Shown here one piece after another: positions 10,904 through 21,063 of a DNA stretch of 64,000 bases; position 1 is the stretch's first letter; each line of letters begins with the position of its first letter. Both the position numbers and the translations under genes were made by a program. Origin of the DNA: Artemia franciscana (lineage: Eukaryota > Arthropoda > Branchiopoda > Anostraca > Artemiidae); assembly GCF_032884065.1 (NCBI RefSeq), contig NC_088866.1:60748168-60812167 (forward strand), written 5' to 3'. A model generated the notes under the pieces. The model had not been told where the DNA came from. It was given only the letters and a program-made list of their open reading frames with translations, and searched no databases.

Positions 10904-12534
10904 TAACTTAAATTACCAAAGGGATTAATTGCAAAATAGATTAAAAACTATAAAATTTGACCTATCTTTTATATCCCAGCCACAAAATGAGGATTTTTTT
11001 CACTGTCCAATGATTAATTAACGGTAATTGTTAATCAATATTAATTGCTAGGTCAGGTCTGTGATTCACTAATATGGCGTCGATAGAAATTTTACCACCC
11101 ATTGTGTAAATGCTGGATTATCTTGAAGTGCCGGCCGTAAAAAATCCGAATTGAAAAAAAAACGTCATGTGTTTCAGGCTAAGAAAGCCAATACAAAATA
11201 GCATTTTAAATGGTGGTATATGCATGGTAATTAAAAAAATCTAATTAATTTAATAATTCCAGAATAAAATTCTTAGAAAATTCTAATTAATTCGTATATT
11301 AAGTAATTAAAAAAAGGCGCGTAATGAAGTTTACCTCGTCCCTAGCGATGCACTGGACGCGAAGAGCTAAAATTATGAAAATGAGACACTACTTTGAAGC
11401 TTAGTGTGGTAGCGATAATTATGTAACAAATGCAACGTCAGTTATTTTCCTATTCATAATCCTATTCATAGTCCTGCTTTTTCGTTGATTAACTTTTTCT
11501 TGGAAATTTTCTATCCATTTTGTCAAATTATGGTATTCCCTCCTTAATTGGTGGATTTATGTTTTCACCACCCTTTTTCCTTCGTTCATAATGGTTCCTC
11601 ATCCAATCAAAAATCTTTTTCTACGCACTAATTCACGCAGTGACTGATAAAGGGGGATCAATAAAAAGGGGTAAAAATTCTTGACAGCTCATTTCTGTTT
11701 TCTCATATAAAATACAGCCGGGAATTTAGCCTATAATTTCCACTTGATGATTTGCGTCTTCACCACGACGACAGTTCATTCTATTTCTTATTTCTCTTGA
11801 GAATAGCAATAATGAATAACACTAGCTAGTCCGTTGCTCCGTAAAATGTCATAGAAAATAATAAATTTCTACAAAGTTTTTGATATGGAAAGACGTGTCA
11901 TTTTTGATCATGTTCAAATCAACTACTGGGAGCAGACAGACGAACCAAGAAATTCTGCAGTAAAAATAATGAACTCTTAGAGAGGTCTTGCAATCGCTAT
12001 TACTTGTAAGAGGTTGCTAAATAAAAAGAATCAAGATTTTTTGTTTTTCTCCGCAGTTAAAGAGATGTAAAAGTTAGAAGAAAGACTTTATTATATATAT
12101 TTTTAGGTTTGACCTTGAAACATTGTTATGAAATCCTTAATTTAAGTCAAGCATACAACATAATAAACAATTTACACAAGAAGCAGAGCTTGTTTGTAAA
12201 AATGGAAAACATCAAATAAACGTACTTTAAAAATTAAGAAAAAACAAAAAAACAAAAAAAAGATAGTTGTTTACTCTAGTCCAGATCTAAGATCTGATCA
12301 TATCTACGCCATAAAACAAATTAACAAGCCTCTGAACTTCCGAGAAACCCAACGTAACTGAAACACAATTTAAAGATAACATTTTCATTCTTTTTCTTAG
12401 AATGAACCAAATTACTTGGCTTTTCGATTTCATCATCTGAATTAAAGCCTTAACCCATGTATATATGAAAAAAAAATCTGATCTGGTTGTGAAAACCATA
12501 GAAGAGTATCCATAGAAGTCTATCATTTAGGTTG
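10904..12534. other. AT-rich unassigned stretch
   Basis: No gene, inverted repeat or family match seen. The short open frame on the minus strand near 12287-12526 has no recognisable motif and low-complexity composition. Confidence 0.4.
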
Positions 12535-12542
12535 GTTTAAAA

Positions 12543-12557
12543 CAGTGGTTCTCAACC
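12543..12557 (+). repeat. hAT terminal inverted repeat, left
   Basis: CAGTGGTTCTCAACC is the exact complement of 18260-18274. It is followed by subterminal GGACCCC at about 12571 and 12600. Confidence 0.92.
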
Positions 12558-12747
12558 TTTTTTAACCCATGGACCCCTTTTCTCTTCTTTTTATCTTGGT
12601 GGACCCCTTCATAGCTATTGGACATAAGAACAATTTTCTATTCTTCACTAAAATAAATTTTAAGGTTTTAATTATCAAAGAAATAGCATACAATTAAGCT
12701 TTATTTTTAAATGAAAACTCGTTTAATACAAGTAAAATATTCTACTA

Positions 12748-12795
12748 TAATAATAATAATTATTGTTATTATTATTATTATTGTGATAATAACTA
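12748..12795. repeat. (TAA)n/(TTA)n microsatellite
   Basis: A run of ATA/TAA units turns into TTA/ATT units, giving a short AT palindrome inside the 3' untranslated part of the hAT element. Confidence 0.7.
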
Positions 12796-13008
12796 CAATA
12801 TTGCATTGTTTCTTCCATGGCAAGCAACTCAAAATCATGGAGAGTAGAGCTTCTCAGGTAGTTTAATTCACTCCAACATTATTTTTGTAAACTGAATACA
12901 AAAAGGAGTTGAAACTGAGTGTGTGATTAAAAAAAGAAGGAAAAGGCATGTTTATTCAATGAGATCCCTGTGGTTGATGCTTCTCGACGAGTTTCTTTAT
13001 GTTTGGTT

Positions 13009-14471
13009 CTACGATGTTAACGATAGTCGAAGATCGCCCCTTTTCACAATGTCAAGTCTATTGCGAGCTGTTGATAACATTTGAGAAACACGACTAAATC
13101 CCGCTTTCAACAAGATAAGATAGGAAAAGCAATAACGTAGAACTGCGCTTTATCCCAGAGCAAAGGGTACTTTGTAGCAACGTCGGTTGTTTTCCATATA
13201 TTGTACTTTTCATCTTTGGATTTTGCACGCGTTATTTCATCACTTTGCAATTCGATGAGGGGTTCTTGCAGAGACAATTCTATTTCGCCAACATTAACTT
13301 CGAAAGGAATTGAAACCTAAATCGGCATATCCATCCCGAGTAGGTCGCTAAACCGAGTTTGCATATCTTCATGTATATTTTCCAAATATTCACCATATAA
13401 TGCAAGATCTTCATCTTGCAAATCGCTGCTAACACAGGCCAAACAAGGAAACTGTTCAAATGCACGACGCCTAATATTATTCTTATACAGCTGTAGTTTT
13501 CTTAGAAAAGCAGCAATAGCACTTTTACTAGATATCAGATCATAATCGTTTCCTTGGAGCTGTTTATTAAGTGTAATAAGTTTTTCAAATATATCTGATA
13601 AGTAAAACACATCATTTTTATTTGCAAGCAGTTTCGCTCCAAGTTGTGTGTCAGCAAGAAAGGAAACAATAGAATCCCAAAGTGTAATGAAACGCTTAAG
13701 ACAATTCCCCTTTGATAGCCATCTCACCTCTATATGTAATACAAGCCACTCAAACTCTTCTCCATTTTGCTTACAGAATTCACAATAAAGGTGGTCTTGG
13801 AGAGAATTTGATTTAATATGGTTTACTACTTTTATTACAACAGAAAGGGCATCATGCAGACGTGCACTCATTTTCTTTGTAACTAAGTGTTGACGGTGTA
13901 TCACACAGTGAATACAATATACTTCTAGGACTGTTTTTTTTCTTTAAATGTGCAATAAAACCTTTGTATCTGCCTGTCATAGATGGTGCACCATCAGTAG
14001 CCCAAGCAATTATATTTTTAAGTGGGTATTGTTTTCCTTGAAATAAGGAGCAACTTCATTAAAAATTGTTTCACCTTTTGTGTCTGTCGTAAGACTTCTA
14101 GCAAAAAGCATTTCCTCTTTGGGTCCTTCATTGTTAAATCTAACATATGCTAATAAAAGGGCCTCATTATCTCTTAAAGTTAATTCATCAAGTTGAAGGG
14201 CAAACTGTTTCACTTGCAAATGAGCTATCAATTGTTTTTCTACATCCACTACCACTTCATCAATGCGTCGTGACACAGAAGAGTTGCTTAAAGGGATGGA
14301 ATTAGTAATTTCAATTGCATTTTGTTTCATAACTGACGAAATTATAGCAGAAACTGCGGGTAGAATCACTGTTTCACCAATATTATGGGGTTTTCTGGCC
14401 TTTACAATTATTTTGCTTATTTCATATGATGCCAGGAAACCGTCATTTCCTAAGATATGTTGAAAGATTAT
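13009..14471 (-). pseudogene. hAT transposase (ZBED5/SCAND3-like), broken
   Basis: The enzyme would cut and paste hAT elements. Reading leftwards from 14471: ASYEISKIIVKARKPHNIGE and ILPAVSAII (start of the core), LQLDELTLRDNEALLLAYVR, then WATDGAPSMTGRY around 13985, the hAT motif with a catalytic Asp. HRQHLVTKKMS, EVRWLSKG and LKRFITLWDS follow. The C-terminal hAT dimerisation segment (VESGFSRVSQML, then NRLDIVKRGDLRL) is readable to a stop at 13011-13009. Damage: frameshifts near 14012 and 13935, an in-frame stop at 13319-13317, and another frameshift near 13113. A 5' piece of the same gene (codons reading ARAKII) lies beyond the inserted element at about 17843-17864. No BED zinc finger is visible upstream, so the N-terminus is lost. 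Confidence 0.88.
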
Positions 14472-14499
14472 CGTCACTGTTACGCCTAAAGGTCGTAAC
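14472..14499 (+). repeat. Terminal inverted repeat of nested transposon, left
   Basis: It pairs with 17815-17842 at 27 of 28 positions. Weaker similarity continues inward for about 9 bp (ACATTTT on both sides). Confidence 0.9.
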
Positions 14500-14815
14500 T
14501 GACATTTTCACACTTCTGATATATTCGACAAAAACTGTTTGCTAAGCTGTTCGAAAGGGATATTCAGCAGGGAAATATATGTTCAGTCAAACTTTGAGTA
14601 TGTAAAATATGGGCTTTCCGCTGGTTAACAGAGGGTTTTTGCTAAGTTAAACCGATTGGCCTACAAGGCAGATACGACATCTACTTATAAGAGAAACTTT
14701 AGCCTGATGTCACATAAGAGTTTTAACACAAACATATAAAGTGCAACAGGATTCAAGTTTTTCTTTTGTTATTCAGCTAACAGAATAAAAGGAACTCAAT
14801 CTGGAACGGATACAC

Positions 14816-16910
14816 TTAAAAATCATCCGGATCCTCTTCTTTGACATCTAACTCATCCACGGCGTCCCTGGTCGATTCCGATGAAGGAGGAGCAGCGTAG
14901 TACTCGTGAAAAGTCCTGGAGATTACAAGAGTATATCATAAGTGAATCAGATCTTTGTATTTCGCTGGAGGAAAAGGAATCGGTCCCTCGTATGCACTGA
15001 CGAGCTGCAAAGAGTTTTTGTTGGGTGTCATTCTACGTCGCGATTCGTTCACTTTTATGACTGAAAATTCAGAGTCGTAGTCGCACCTGAAATGGATCTC
15101 GGTTGGCCGCTCAATCGAGTAGTTGAGCCACTTTATCGAATTCCATTTCACATGCAGACTTTCCCCATCGGCCCCTTAGGCCCATTTTCTGTTTCTCAAG
15201 ATAGTGTCAGCAGTTTGCTTGAAGTCCAGCCAAAAACTGTAGTCATCGATCACGTGCACCTTATATGGCTCAAGGTTAGTTCTGGCTATTAGGCAGATGG
15301 TTCTCCAGTTTTCGATAGAAAACAAAGGTAAGTTTTTGGCTGCTATTTCGATGCATGAGTGCATGCTGTCCCCTTCCTGCTGAGAAAAGCCACTTTCAAG
15401 AAATATATGATTTATTTCTTGGACGTGATGCAGTGTCCGAACTTCATATAAAAACATGGAGGCAAGAAATTGGTTTTTGAACTGCCCACAGCAACCACCA
15501 GTAACAAAATAGATTTTCTTGTACCTTGTATACTCTTTCAAAATGTTATAAATCAGCGTAGCGACTTCATTGGGGCCTCTTTGCCCTTTCGTCTGTTCCC
15601 AAAGGTTGCAGCGAGCCTCTTTGGTTACCAAATTGAAAATTGCCATGTTATAAACTGCTAGTTTTTTGTAATAGATAGGACCGGTCTCTGCTCTGAGAGT
15701 TTCAAGGACTCTTTGTAAGTCCGTATTCAGCAACATAGCACTCTCCATTCCTTTCTCATTGTGCAGAATACCATCTTTTATCGCATTCTTAACTTCGCGA
15801 GCACGCTTTGCTCTTGACTGGTGCTGCTGAAGTGACTCAGCCTCATTCTATTTTTCTCCTTCAATAAGTAAGTAGTATTGGGTGCATGTATGGCATTGAT
15901 CCTTTTTGGGAGTGTGGAAAGATAAGTTTAACGATTTGAAAAATTTTCTGTAGATACTTTTACAAACAAGTACTCGTCGGTTGCTCAAGCAGGTAACAGT
16001 GTACATTTTATATATTTTGGACTGGTTAAGTTCAGAGCTTAGATAGATTCTCGTAGAATTTGCCCGACAATAGTGCGACTAGACGGCAGGAAAACTGCTA
16101 ATGTGATCTCTAGCGTAAGCTAATTGATCATCCGTTAGTCTCTTAGAGACTAGATTCTTGGGACTCGACATGTTTCTTCTATCTCTGCCAGCGGTTCCAG
16201 TTCCAGTATTGGTTTTTTTTTCTTGACACATCCAGCAACAAACTTTTCACCAAGTCCCAGAATTGCCAAGAAAATCTTCTTGCAGACTTTTTTACACGTA
16301 CTATTCACTTCTAATGTGTAACAGAGTACGTTTTGCCGTCGAGAACTGCTGGCATTTGTCGTTCTCTGACCAACTGGCTTCTTCGTCACACACTTCAAAA
16401 CTAACTGTCTCTGTGACTCCATGGAGCATAACTCCTTGCCTAGCAGCCAGAAGCTTTTGAATATAGCCTTTCAAGCATCTTGATCAATAGTTTTGCACCC
16501 GAGTTTGCATTTGCAACTAAATTTCTTTAGTTTTTTTGCTCGAACAGCTTTTCGTGTTTTCTGTGCTGTGTATTCTTGTCCGGTAGCATAATTCTTTTTT
16601 CTGTCAATATAGGTATCTTTCTTTCTTTTGGGATGTTGTTCTATGTTTCTTCTTTCAACTGATGCCTGATCATCAACAACATCTAGTTCTGTGGCAGTCA
16701 CTTCTGGAACAGTTGCTCTGGAATGTCTACTTCAATAAAACTTTCCTGATTGGGAGTTTCCCCGTCACTGTCTGAGCTTGATCCATCCTTGTCTGGCACT
16801 CAATTCTTGTCCTTGGGATCACCGTCTGAATCAGATGACAAATCTTCGTTATTGTCATCTTCTATGAGCCTCCGAAGCTATTCCTCTGAAAGTGCAGTCT
16901 TCCTTGGCAT
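14816..16910 (-). pseudogene. Transposase-like protein of the nested element
   Basis: The start codon is placed at 16910 (MPRKTALSEE), where an acidic N-terminus begins with SDSDGDPKDKN. Then follow a basic, Cys-rich segment (KKLKKFSCKCKLGCK, near 16510), SHYCR with RIYLSSEL (near 16060-16010), PKKDQCHTC (near 15900), YYKKLAVYN (near 15665), WEQTKGQRGPNEV, GGCCGQFKNQF (near 15490) and GFSQQEGDSMHSCIE (near 15370). The tail DVKEEDPDDF ends at a stop at 14816. This layout matches a large arthropod family of uncharacterised transposase-like proteins with a DDE-type core. It is dead: two frameshifts (between 16910 and 16701, and near 16150) and several in-frame stops, including ones near 16066, 15848, 15176 and 14936. 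In GGCCGQ the family usually has Asp where the second Gly stands. Confidence 0.75.
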
Positions 16911-17073
16911 TCTGCTGCCTGAAAGAGAGTTCTGTTGCATTCAAAGTTCTTCAACAAGGTAATGCTGGAAAGAAGACAAATCAGAACCGGACTACAATAC
17001 TCCAATCAGGTTACTGCTCAAAAATTATAGAACAAAATACGGATAGGCCTAACTATGTCAGTCAGGGAAACTT

Positions 17074-17415
17074 GCAATTCCACATCACTTGAAAATATTC
17101 TAAGCCTATGCTTTAAACCATATACCTTGATTGACCAAATGCCAGCCCTTCGGTTTAAACCACACAATTTGAATCCTAATTCAGCCTAATTCAAGGTATG
17201 TCGCTTAAAGCAAAGGGTTGGCATTTGGTCAATCAAGGTATATGGTTTAGAGCATAGGGTTAGACCATTTTCAAGTAATATGGAACAGTATAACCCAATG
17301 CTTTTAACCATGCACCTTGATTGACCAAATGCCATTATACCTTGAATCCTGATTCAGCTTGATTCAAGGTGTGTGGTTTAAAGCATAGGGTCTGACAATT
17401 TTCAAGTGACATGGA
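17074..17415. repeat. Inverted and direct repeat cluster in the nested element
   Basis: Bases 17105-17150 pair with 17213-17258 (46-bp arms, 2 mismatches). Part of the same unit (CCTTGATTGACCAAATGCCA) occurs again at 17316-17335, with a reversed partner at about 17363-17390. Outer pieces (CACTTGAAAATATTC near 17085; TTTTCAAGT near 17267 and 17399) extend the symmetry. It lies upstream of the transposase start and may be the regulatory or transposase-binding region, or a small foldback element inserted there. Confidence 0.75.
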
Positions 17416-17647
17416 ATTAGAAGTTCCCTGACTCTAAGTATGTAAGTCCTCTTAGGAGGAAGGTTTCAGGCATAATGCATTTTTTCTTAGATCAACCTTT
17501 CAAAAAACTGGAAAATGTGGAAGTCTCTTACCTCCGGATACGTAGTCTGATCAGGTTTATCCCTGTAACCTTCCGAACTATGACTTTGTATTTCCCAACT
17601 TTCAGATTTTGTAATTGCGTAACTGACAAATAACTGATGAAACTCAG

Positions 17648-17672
17648 TTACGACCTTAAGGCGTAACAGCGT
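17648..17672 (-). repeat. Extra internal copy of the nested element's terminus
   Basis: GTTACGACCTTAAGGCGTAA followed by CAGCG matches the true end at 17815-17840 except at one or two positions, and lies 167 bp inside it. Two 23-bp direct repeats (ACAGATTAACTCAGTTT) lie between them at about 17759-17801. Confidence 0.75.
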
Positions 17673-17814
17673 TTTGCAGATACGTCCAGGCTGGGGATGG
17701 CCATTTTGGCAACAAGTGGACGTTACGTCTCCCTGTGGTCGCAAACTTGTAGCACAAATACAGATTAACTCAGTTTCTAAAATACAGATTAACTCAGTTT
17801 CGCCAAAAATGTTG

Positions 17815-17842
17815 GTTACGACCTTTAGGCGTAACAGCGACG
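17815..17842 (-). repeat. Terminal inverted repeat of nested transposon, right
   Basis: It is the partner of 14472-14499 and is followed directly by the TTAT duplication at 17843-17846. Confidence 0.9.
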
Positions 17843-18162
17843 TTATAATCTTTGCTCTTGCCACTGACCAACGGATAATAGATAAGTCGTTGCAGATCTA
17901 TGGTTAGGTACCGGGTATTGGGAAGGAAATATGTACTTAAAAATAAAGATCAAAGCTCACCGCCTATTTCATGAGAGAAGTTAAAAGATTTTCACCTTCG
18001 CTTGTTCTTGCCACTGACTGATGGGTGAATATATAAGTCAAAAGAAAGTAAAAAAAAAAGTAATGAAAGAATTACTAATATATATTTTTCAAAATAATGT
18101 AAATTACAGTAGAAATTGAATTTTTTTAAAATAAAGAGCGTTCTGAGTTGGTTTTCTTCATA

Positions 18163-18259
18163 GACCCCCAAAATATCATTGTGGACCCCCAATTTGTTGT
18201 GTTTTGCCTGTGGATCCCCAGGAATATTACATGGACCCCTAGGGGTCCATGTGGACCCC
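18163..18259 (+). repeat. Subterminal GGACCCC repeats of the hAT element
   Basis: Six or so copies of (G/T)GGACCCC or near matches, in both orientations, lie just inside the right terminal repeat. They include a perfect 22-nt palindrome at 18230-18251 made from CATGGACCCCT and its complement. Subterminal repeats of this kind are usual transposase-binding sites in hAT elements. Confidence 0.7.
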
Positions 18260-18274
18260 GGTTGAGAACCACTG
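18260..18274 (-). repeat. hAT terminal inverted repeat, right
   Basis: GGTTGAGAACCACTG is the exact complement of 12543-12557 and is followed by GTTTAAAG, the second copy of the 8-bp target duplication. Confidence 0.92.
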
Positions 18275-18282
18275 GTTTAAAG

Positions 18283-19013
18283 GGTTCAATATTTGGTTTG
18301 TGGATACTATTTGGAACTATATATTCAGGTTGAGATGTTAAGGACTTGGTTTCATACCATGCTGAATTATCTACCCCTAAGATATAAAAAAAGAGCTGGA
18401 GAAAGAAAAAGGCTGGCCTCCGATGCGGATTACCCTTTCCCCGAAAGTGGCTTAGGGGTTGATGATACGGCCTATTTCCTTGCGGAATACCAGCAGCCTC
18501 CTTGTCTGAGGGGGACATTCTAGGTGTGATAATTTCAAGATCCCAAGGCTCCTGCAGCCAACTGTAAAGATGAAAATCATTCAGGCTTGTATAATATGTT
18601 AATAAAAAGTTGAAAGACAGAGTACAAATTTCAGTTTGTCGTTATTGTTTGTTTTTCCTGGGGGGGGGGGATTTGCGATTCTGTCATGTATTATGTGCTT
18701 CGAATTTTACCGTCTATGAATATTCTGTTATATGGCCTCTGTTGGCTTATAATATATCATAATTATGGGAAATAATTATTATTACAATGATCAAGTCAAG
18801 AAACGTACTTGTAAGATGTAACTTGGGAATACCCGGAATTTTGAAGTTAAAAAGCTGAAATTGATCTGCTGCTTTTGATTACAATTATGCACGGTGAGTA
18901 AAAATTATTGTAAAATCAATCCGCAATGGTAAGTATGACAACTCCTTAATAAACAAAAAGACAAGACCAAATAAAAAGACAAAGCAAAAGTCAGGTCTAC
19001 TAGTGGTTTTCAG
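18283..19013. other. Spacer between hAT element and MITE
   Basis: It contains a G run at 18661-18670 and AT-rich sequence. The overlapping short frames at 18293-18523 have no recognisable features. Confidence 0.4.
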
Positions 19014-19021
19014 CTTCCATG

Positions 19022-19192
19022 CACGGTTGCCACCCGGTGAAAAAAAACGCTAGATTTTAGTGATTGTTTGGGTTGATTTGGTGAAATTTTTCAATAATCT
19101 AGTGATTTACTTGCTGATTTAGTAATCTTTATTTTCAGGCAATATGAAAAATCACTAGAAATAGTGATAAATCACTAAGAGTGGTATCCCTG
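19022..19192. mobile_element. hAT-type MITE (171 bp)
   Basis: The ends CACGGTTGCCACCC and GAGTGGTATCCCTG form imperfect terminal inverted repeats (10 of 14). They are flanked by a perfect 8-bp duplication, CTTCCATG, at 19014-19021 and 19193-19200. The interior repeats the motif TAGTGAT/ATCACTA several times. The length and 8-bp duplication fit a non-autonomous hAT element related to the one at 21583. Confidence 0.85.
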
Positions 19193-19239
19193 CTTCCATG
19201 AAGAACTAATATCTGCTAGAGTAATACCCTACTGCGGTA

Positions 19240-19440
19240 TTACTAGAGTGATACCCTAGAAGGACATCGTGACTCAGAGCTCTTATTTTAAATCCTGACC
19301 GGCATTAATCCTCTGATTTTCCTTTTAAATCAATCTATTGATTCTTATAATTTTGTTAGAGCTCATACCGTATGAGCTCTTGGCTCTTAGCTCTTCTTGC
19401 CTCATCACAGGTGCCATATGAGCTCTTAGCTCTTGTTCTT
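19240..19440 (-). repeat. Family C fragment
   Basis: On the minus strand it carries GGTCAGGATTTAAAATAAGA, GCTCTGAGTCACGATGTCCT and TCTA, which matches the repeating unit at 31080-31130. Upstream of that (higher coordinates) are AGAGCTAAGAG-type repeats and a 21-nt palindrome (19359-19379, GAGCTCATAC plus its complement around one C). This is probably the start of a family C element, cut off after its first unit. Confidence 0.65.
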
Positions 19441-19503
19441 AACTGGAACGTGTTCTAATTGTATGCTCATGTAAGTATGCTAATTATGCAATCGTCGACC
19501 CTG

Positions 19504-21063
19504 TTATAGGATTAGGAACCAGCTATGCAAATTATGTTCTAAAACGGTTATCCTAATGATGCATTCATGGGCCGTAGAGAGGCTAAAGCGATAGAATAAG
19601 TTATGTAAGTATGGGATCCATCTATGCCATACTACTCCCATTGTTATCACTGAAGCTTCTAACATTCTAATCTTGGTTTCTAGACTTGTACGCGGGCTAT
19701 TCTCCAAACTTTTGTCGAGTGTGAAGAAACACTCTGGGGCTTGGCAATTCTACTTCGAACATTTTAAGTGCACCCACCATATTTACTAATAATACTGCCT
19801 AAGGTATGTAAAGCCGTTCACTTGATCTATCTTGCCCTTAGCCAACATCATCTCTTCGTATCTGCTTATTACAAGTTTAAGTGACTTAGTCCTTCTTAAT
19901 ACGAATTTTTAAACCTATTTTCGTACCTTGAAATATCAAAACCTTCAAAAATTTACATATTTTACTAGCATTTTCATTTAGGACGCTCAAATCGTCAGTA
20001 TATAATAAGTCTAGAAGATTTTAATTCCCCCTATGGTTCATTATCTCTCCCTAAAATTGAAGTATTTTCTCTACAAAAACTGAATTACTTTCACTAGTAT
20101 TCTTAGCTGCAATTCTAACTTTTCCCCCTAAGACACAATTTGTGACTTCATAAACTACTTCCAAAAACTAATCCATCCTTTTTCTAAATTGTTACATTTT
20201 AGACTCTTCAGTTTAGTATTCAACTGCACCTGGAAATTTTCTCTCGAATTTACATCCTGAATTTTACTAAGGTTATAACTTCCCGGAATGCAGTTATCAT
20301 TCCTAAATTTTGGCTCTAGATTAACTCCACACCCTGCTAGATGGTGATCCTTACTTTTATTTTTATTGACAGTACTCCTAAATACTCTAGTATCTTGTAC
20401 CGATCTTGCCAGTCTTTGGTTTACAATAATATAGTTAATAAGGTTAGTCATTTTGCCATCGTGTGGATCCTGTATTAACTTATTGGGTATTTTATGACGA
20501 AATAATGTATTAGTTATTGCTAGATTGAAGTACCTACAAAATTGCAGCAGTTTATAACCGTTGCTTTTTTTTCTACAGCAAATTTACCCAGGTTAGGTTG
20601 CAATATTTCCTTATGTCTACAAACCTGGGGATTAAAAACTCTAATAAAAATTCCATATTTCTAACTGGGATCAAATTTATTTGTTCCTTTAGACAGAAGT
20701 AAAATTCATTTAAATCACTACTATCTCTATAATTCGGTTCTATAGAGGCATATACTGCTATAGCTTACACCCCACTTTTTAGCCGTAAAAACGGCAACTA
20801 GTATCCTATTATTGATACCTTCCCCACCTGGACAAGACTTAGCAGCTTCTTTATTCATTACTGGCCCTACTCCCTGCCTATGAACCCCAGCCCTCTTGCC
20901 TGAGTAAATAAATCCTTTATCACCTAATTTCATATTTCTTATGCCTGGAATTTATATTTCTGAAATTTCTAATAAGTCCAATTGAAAGGGTTTAAATTCG
21001 TCAATCAAAATAACAATGTAATAGTTTTTTTGAAGGTGTAGCATTCCAAGTTGTAATTTCCAT
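19504..21063 (-). pseudogene. RTE-type LINE, endonuclease-RT, internally deleted
   Basis: The start is METs-like MEITTWNATPSKK at 21063; TWN is the N-terminal motif of the apurinic-type endonuclease. Then come MKLGDKGFIYSGKRAGVHRQ (20933), GPVMNKEAAKSC and GINNRILVAVF. The endonuclease tail INYIIVNQRLARSVQDTRVF with SKDHHLAGCGVNL lies at 20430-20290, and the connector reading VTNCVLGGKVRIAAKN near 20120. Most of the reverse transcriptase is missing; the sequence jumps to LDLLYTDDLSVLNENASK (motif C, at about 20010-19960) and the RT thumb, ending near SLETKIRMLEASVITM at 19680-19630. Several stops and frameshifts are present. In intact relatives that I recall, several hundred residues lie between connector and motif C. 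The family is RTE/BovB-like (also annotated as craniofacial development protein 2-like). Confidence 0.85.

Larger units (their letters stand above)
14472..17842 (-). mobile_element. Nested DNA transposon with 4-bp duplication (Sola-like?)
   Basis: This 3371-bp element sits inside the hAT transposase gene. Its 28-bp terminal inverted repeats (14472-14499 and 17815-17842) begin CGTCRCTGTTACGCCTAAAG and differ at one position. It is flanked by TTAT on both sides (14468-14471 and 17843-17846). Removing the element and one TTAT restores the hAT reading frame across the junction, which is strong evidence for a clean insertion. The encoded protein is unrelated to hAT. A 4-bp duplication and this protein type would fit the Sola superfamily, but I recall that link only loosely. 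Confidence 0.88.
12543..18274 (-). mobile_element. hAT-superfamily DNA transposon, interrupted
   Basis: The ends are perfect 15-bp terminal inverted repeats, CAGTGGTTCTCAACC at 12543-12557 and its complement at 18260-18274. They are flanked by 8-bp target duplications matching at 7 of 8 positions (GTTTAAAA at 12535-12542, GTTTAAAG at 18275-18282). The repeat sequence, the 8-bp duplication and the encoded transposase all fit the hAT superfamily, Charlie/ZBED5-like branch. Subterminal GGACCCC blocks lie at both ends. Taking out the inserted element at 14472-17842 leaves about 2.36 kb, a normal size for a hAT element that has lost its N-terminal coding part. Confidence 0.92.

Noticed and set aside
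12748..12795. CRISPR-like regular repeats
   Set aside because: It is a simple AT microsatellite; no spaced repeat arrays of CRISPR type occur anywhere in the window.
16263..17092. Plus-strand frames across the nested transposase
   Set aside because: Antisense shadows of the minus-strand protein.
17487..17864. 125-codon minus frame with repeated LLRLKVVT
   Set aside because: The repeat in the protein comes from the duplicated terminal repeat; only the first few codons belong to the hAT gene.
18126..18523. Overlapping frames at the right end of the hAT element
   Set aside because: They cross the terminal repeat and the target duplication and have no motif.
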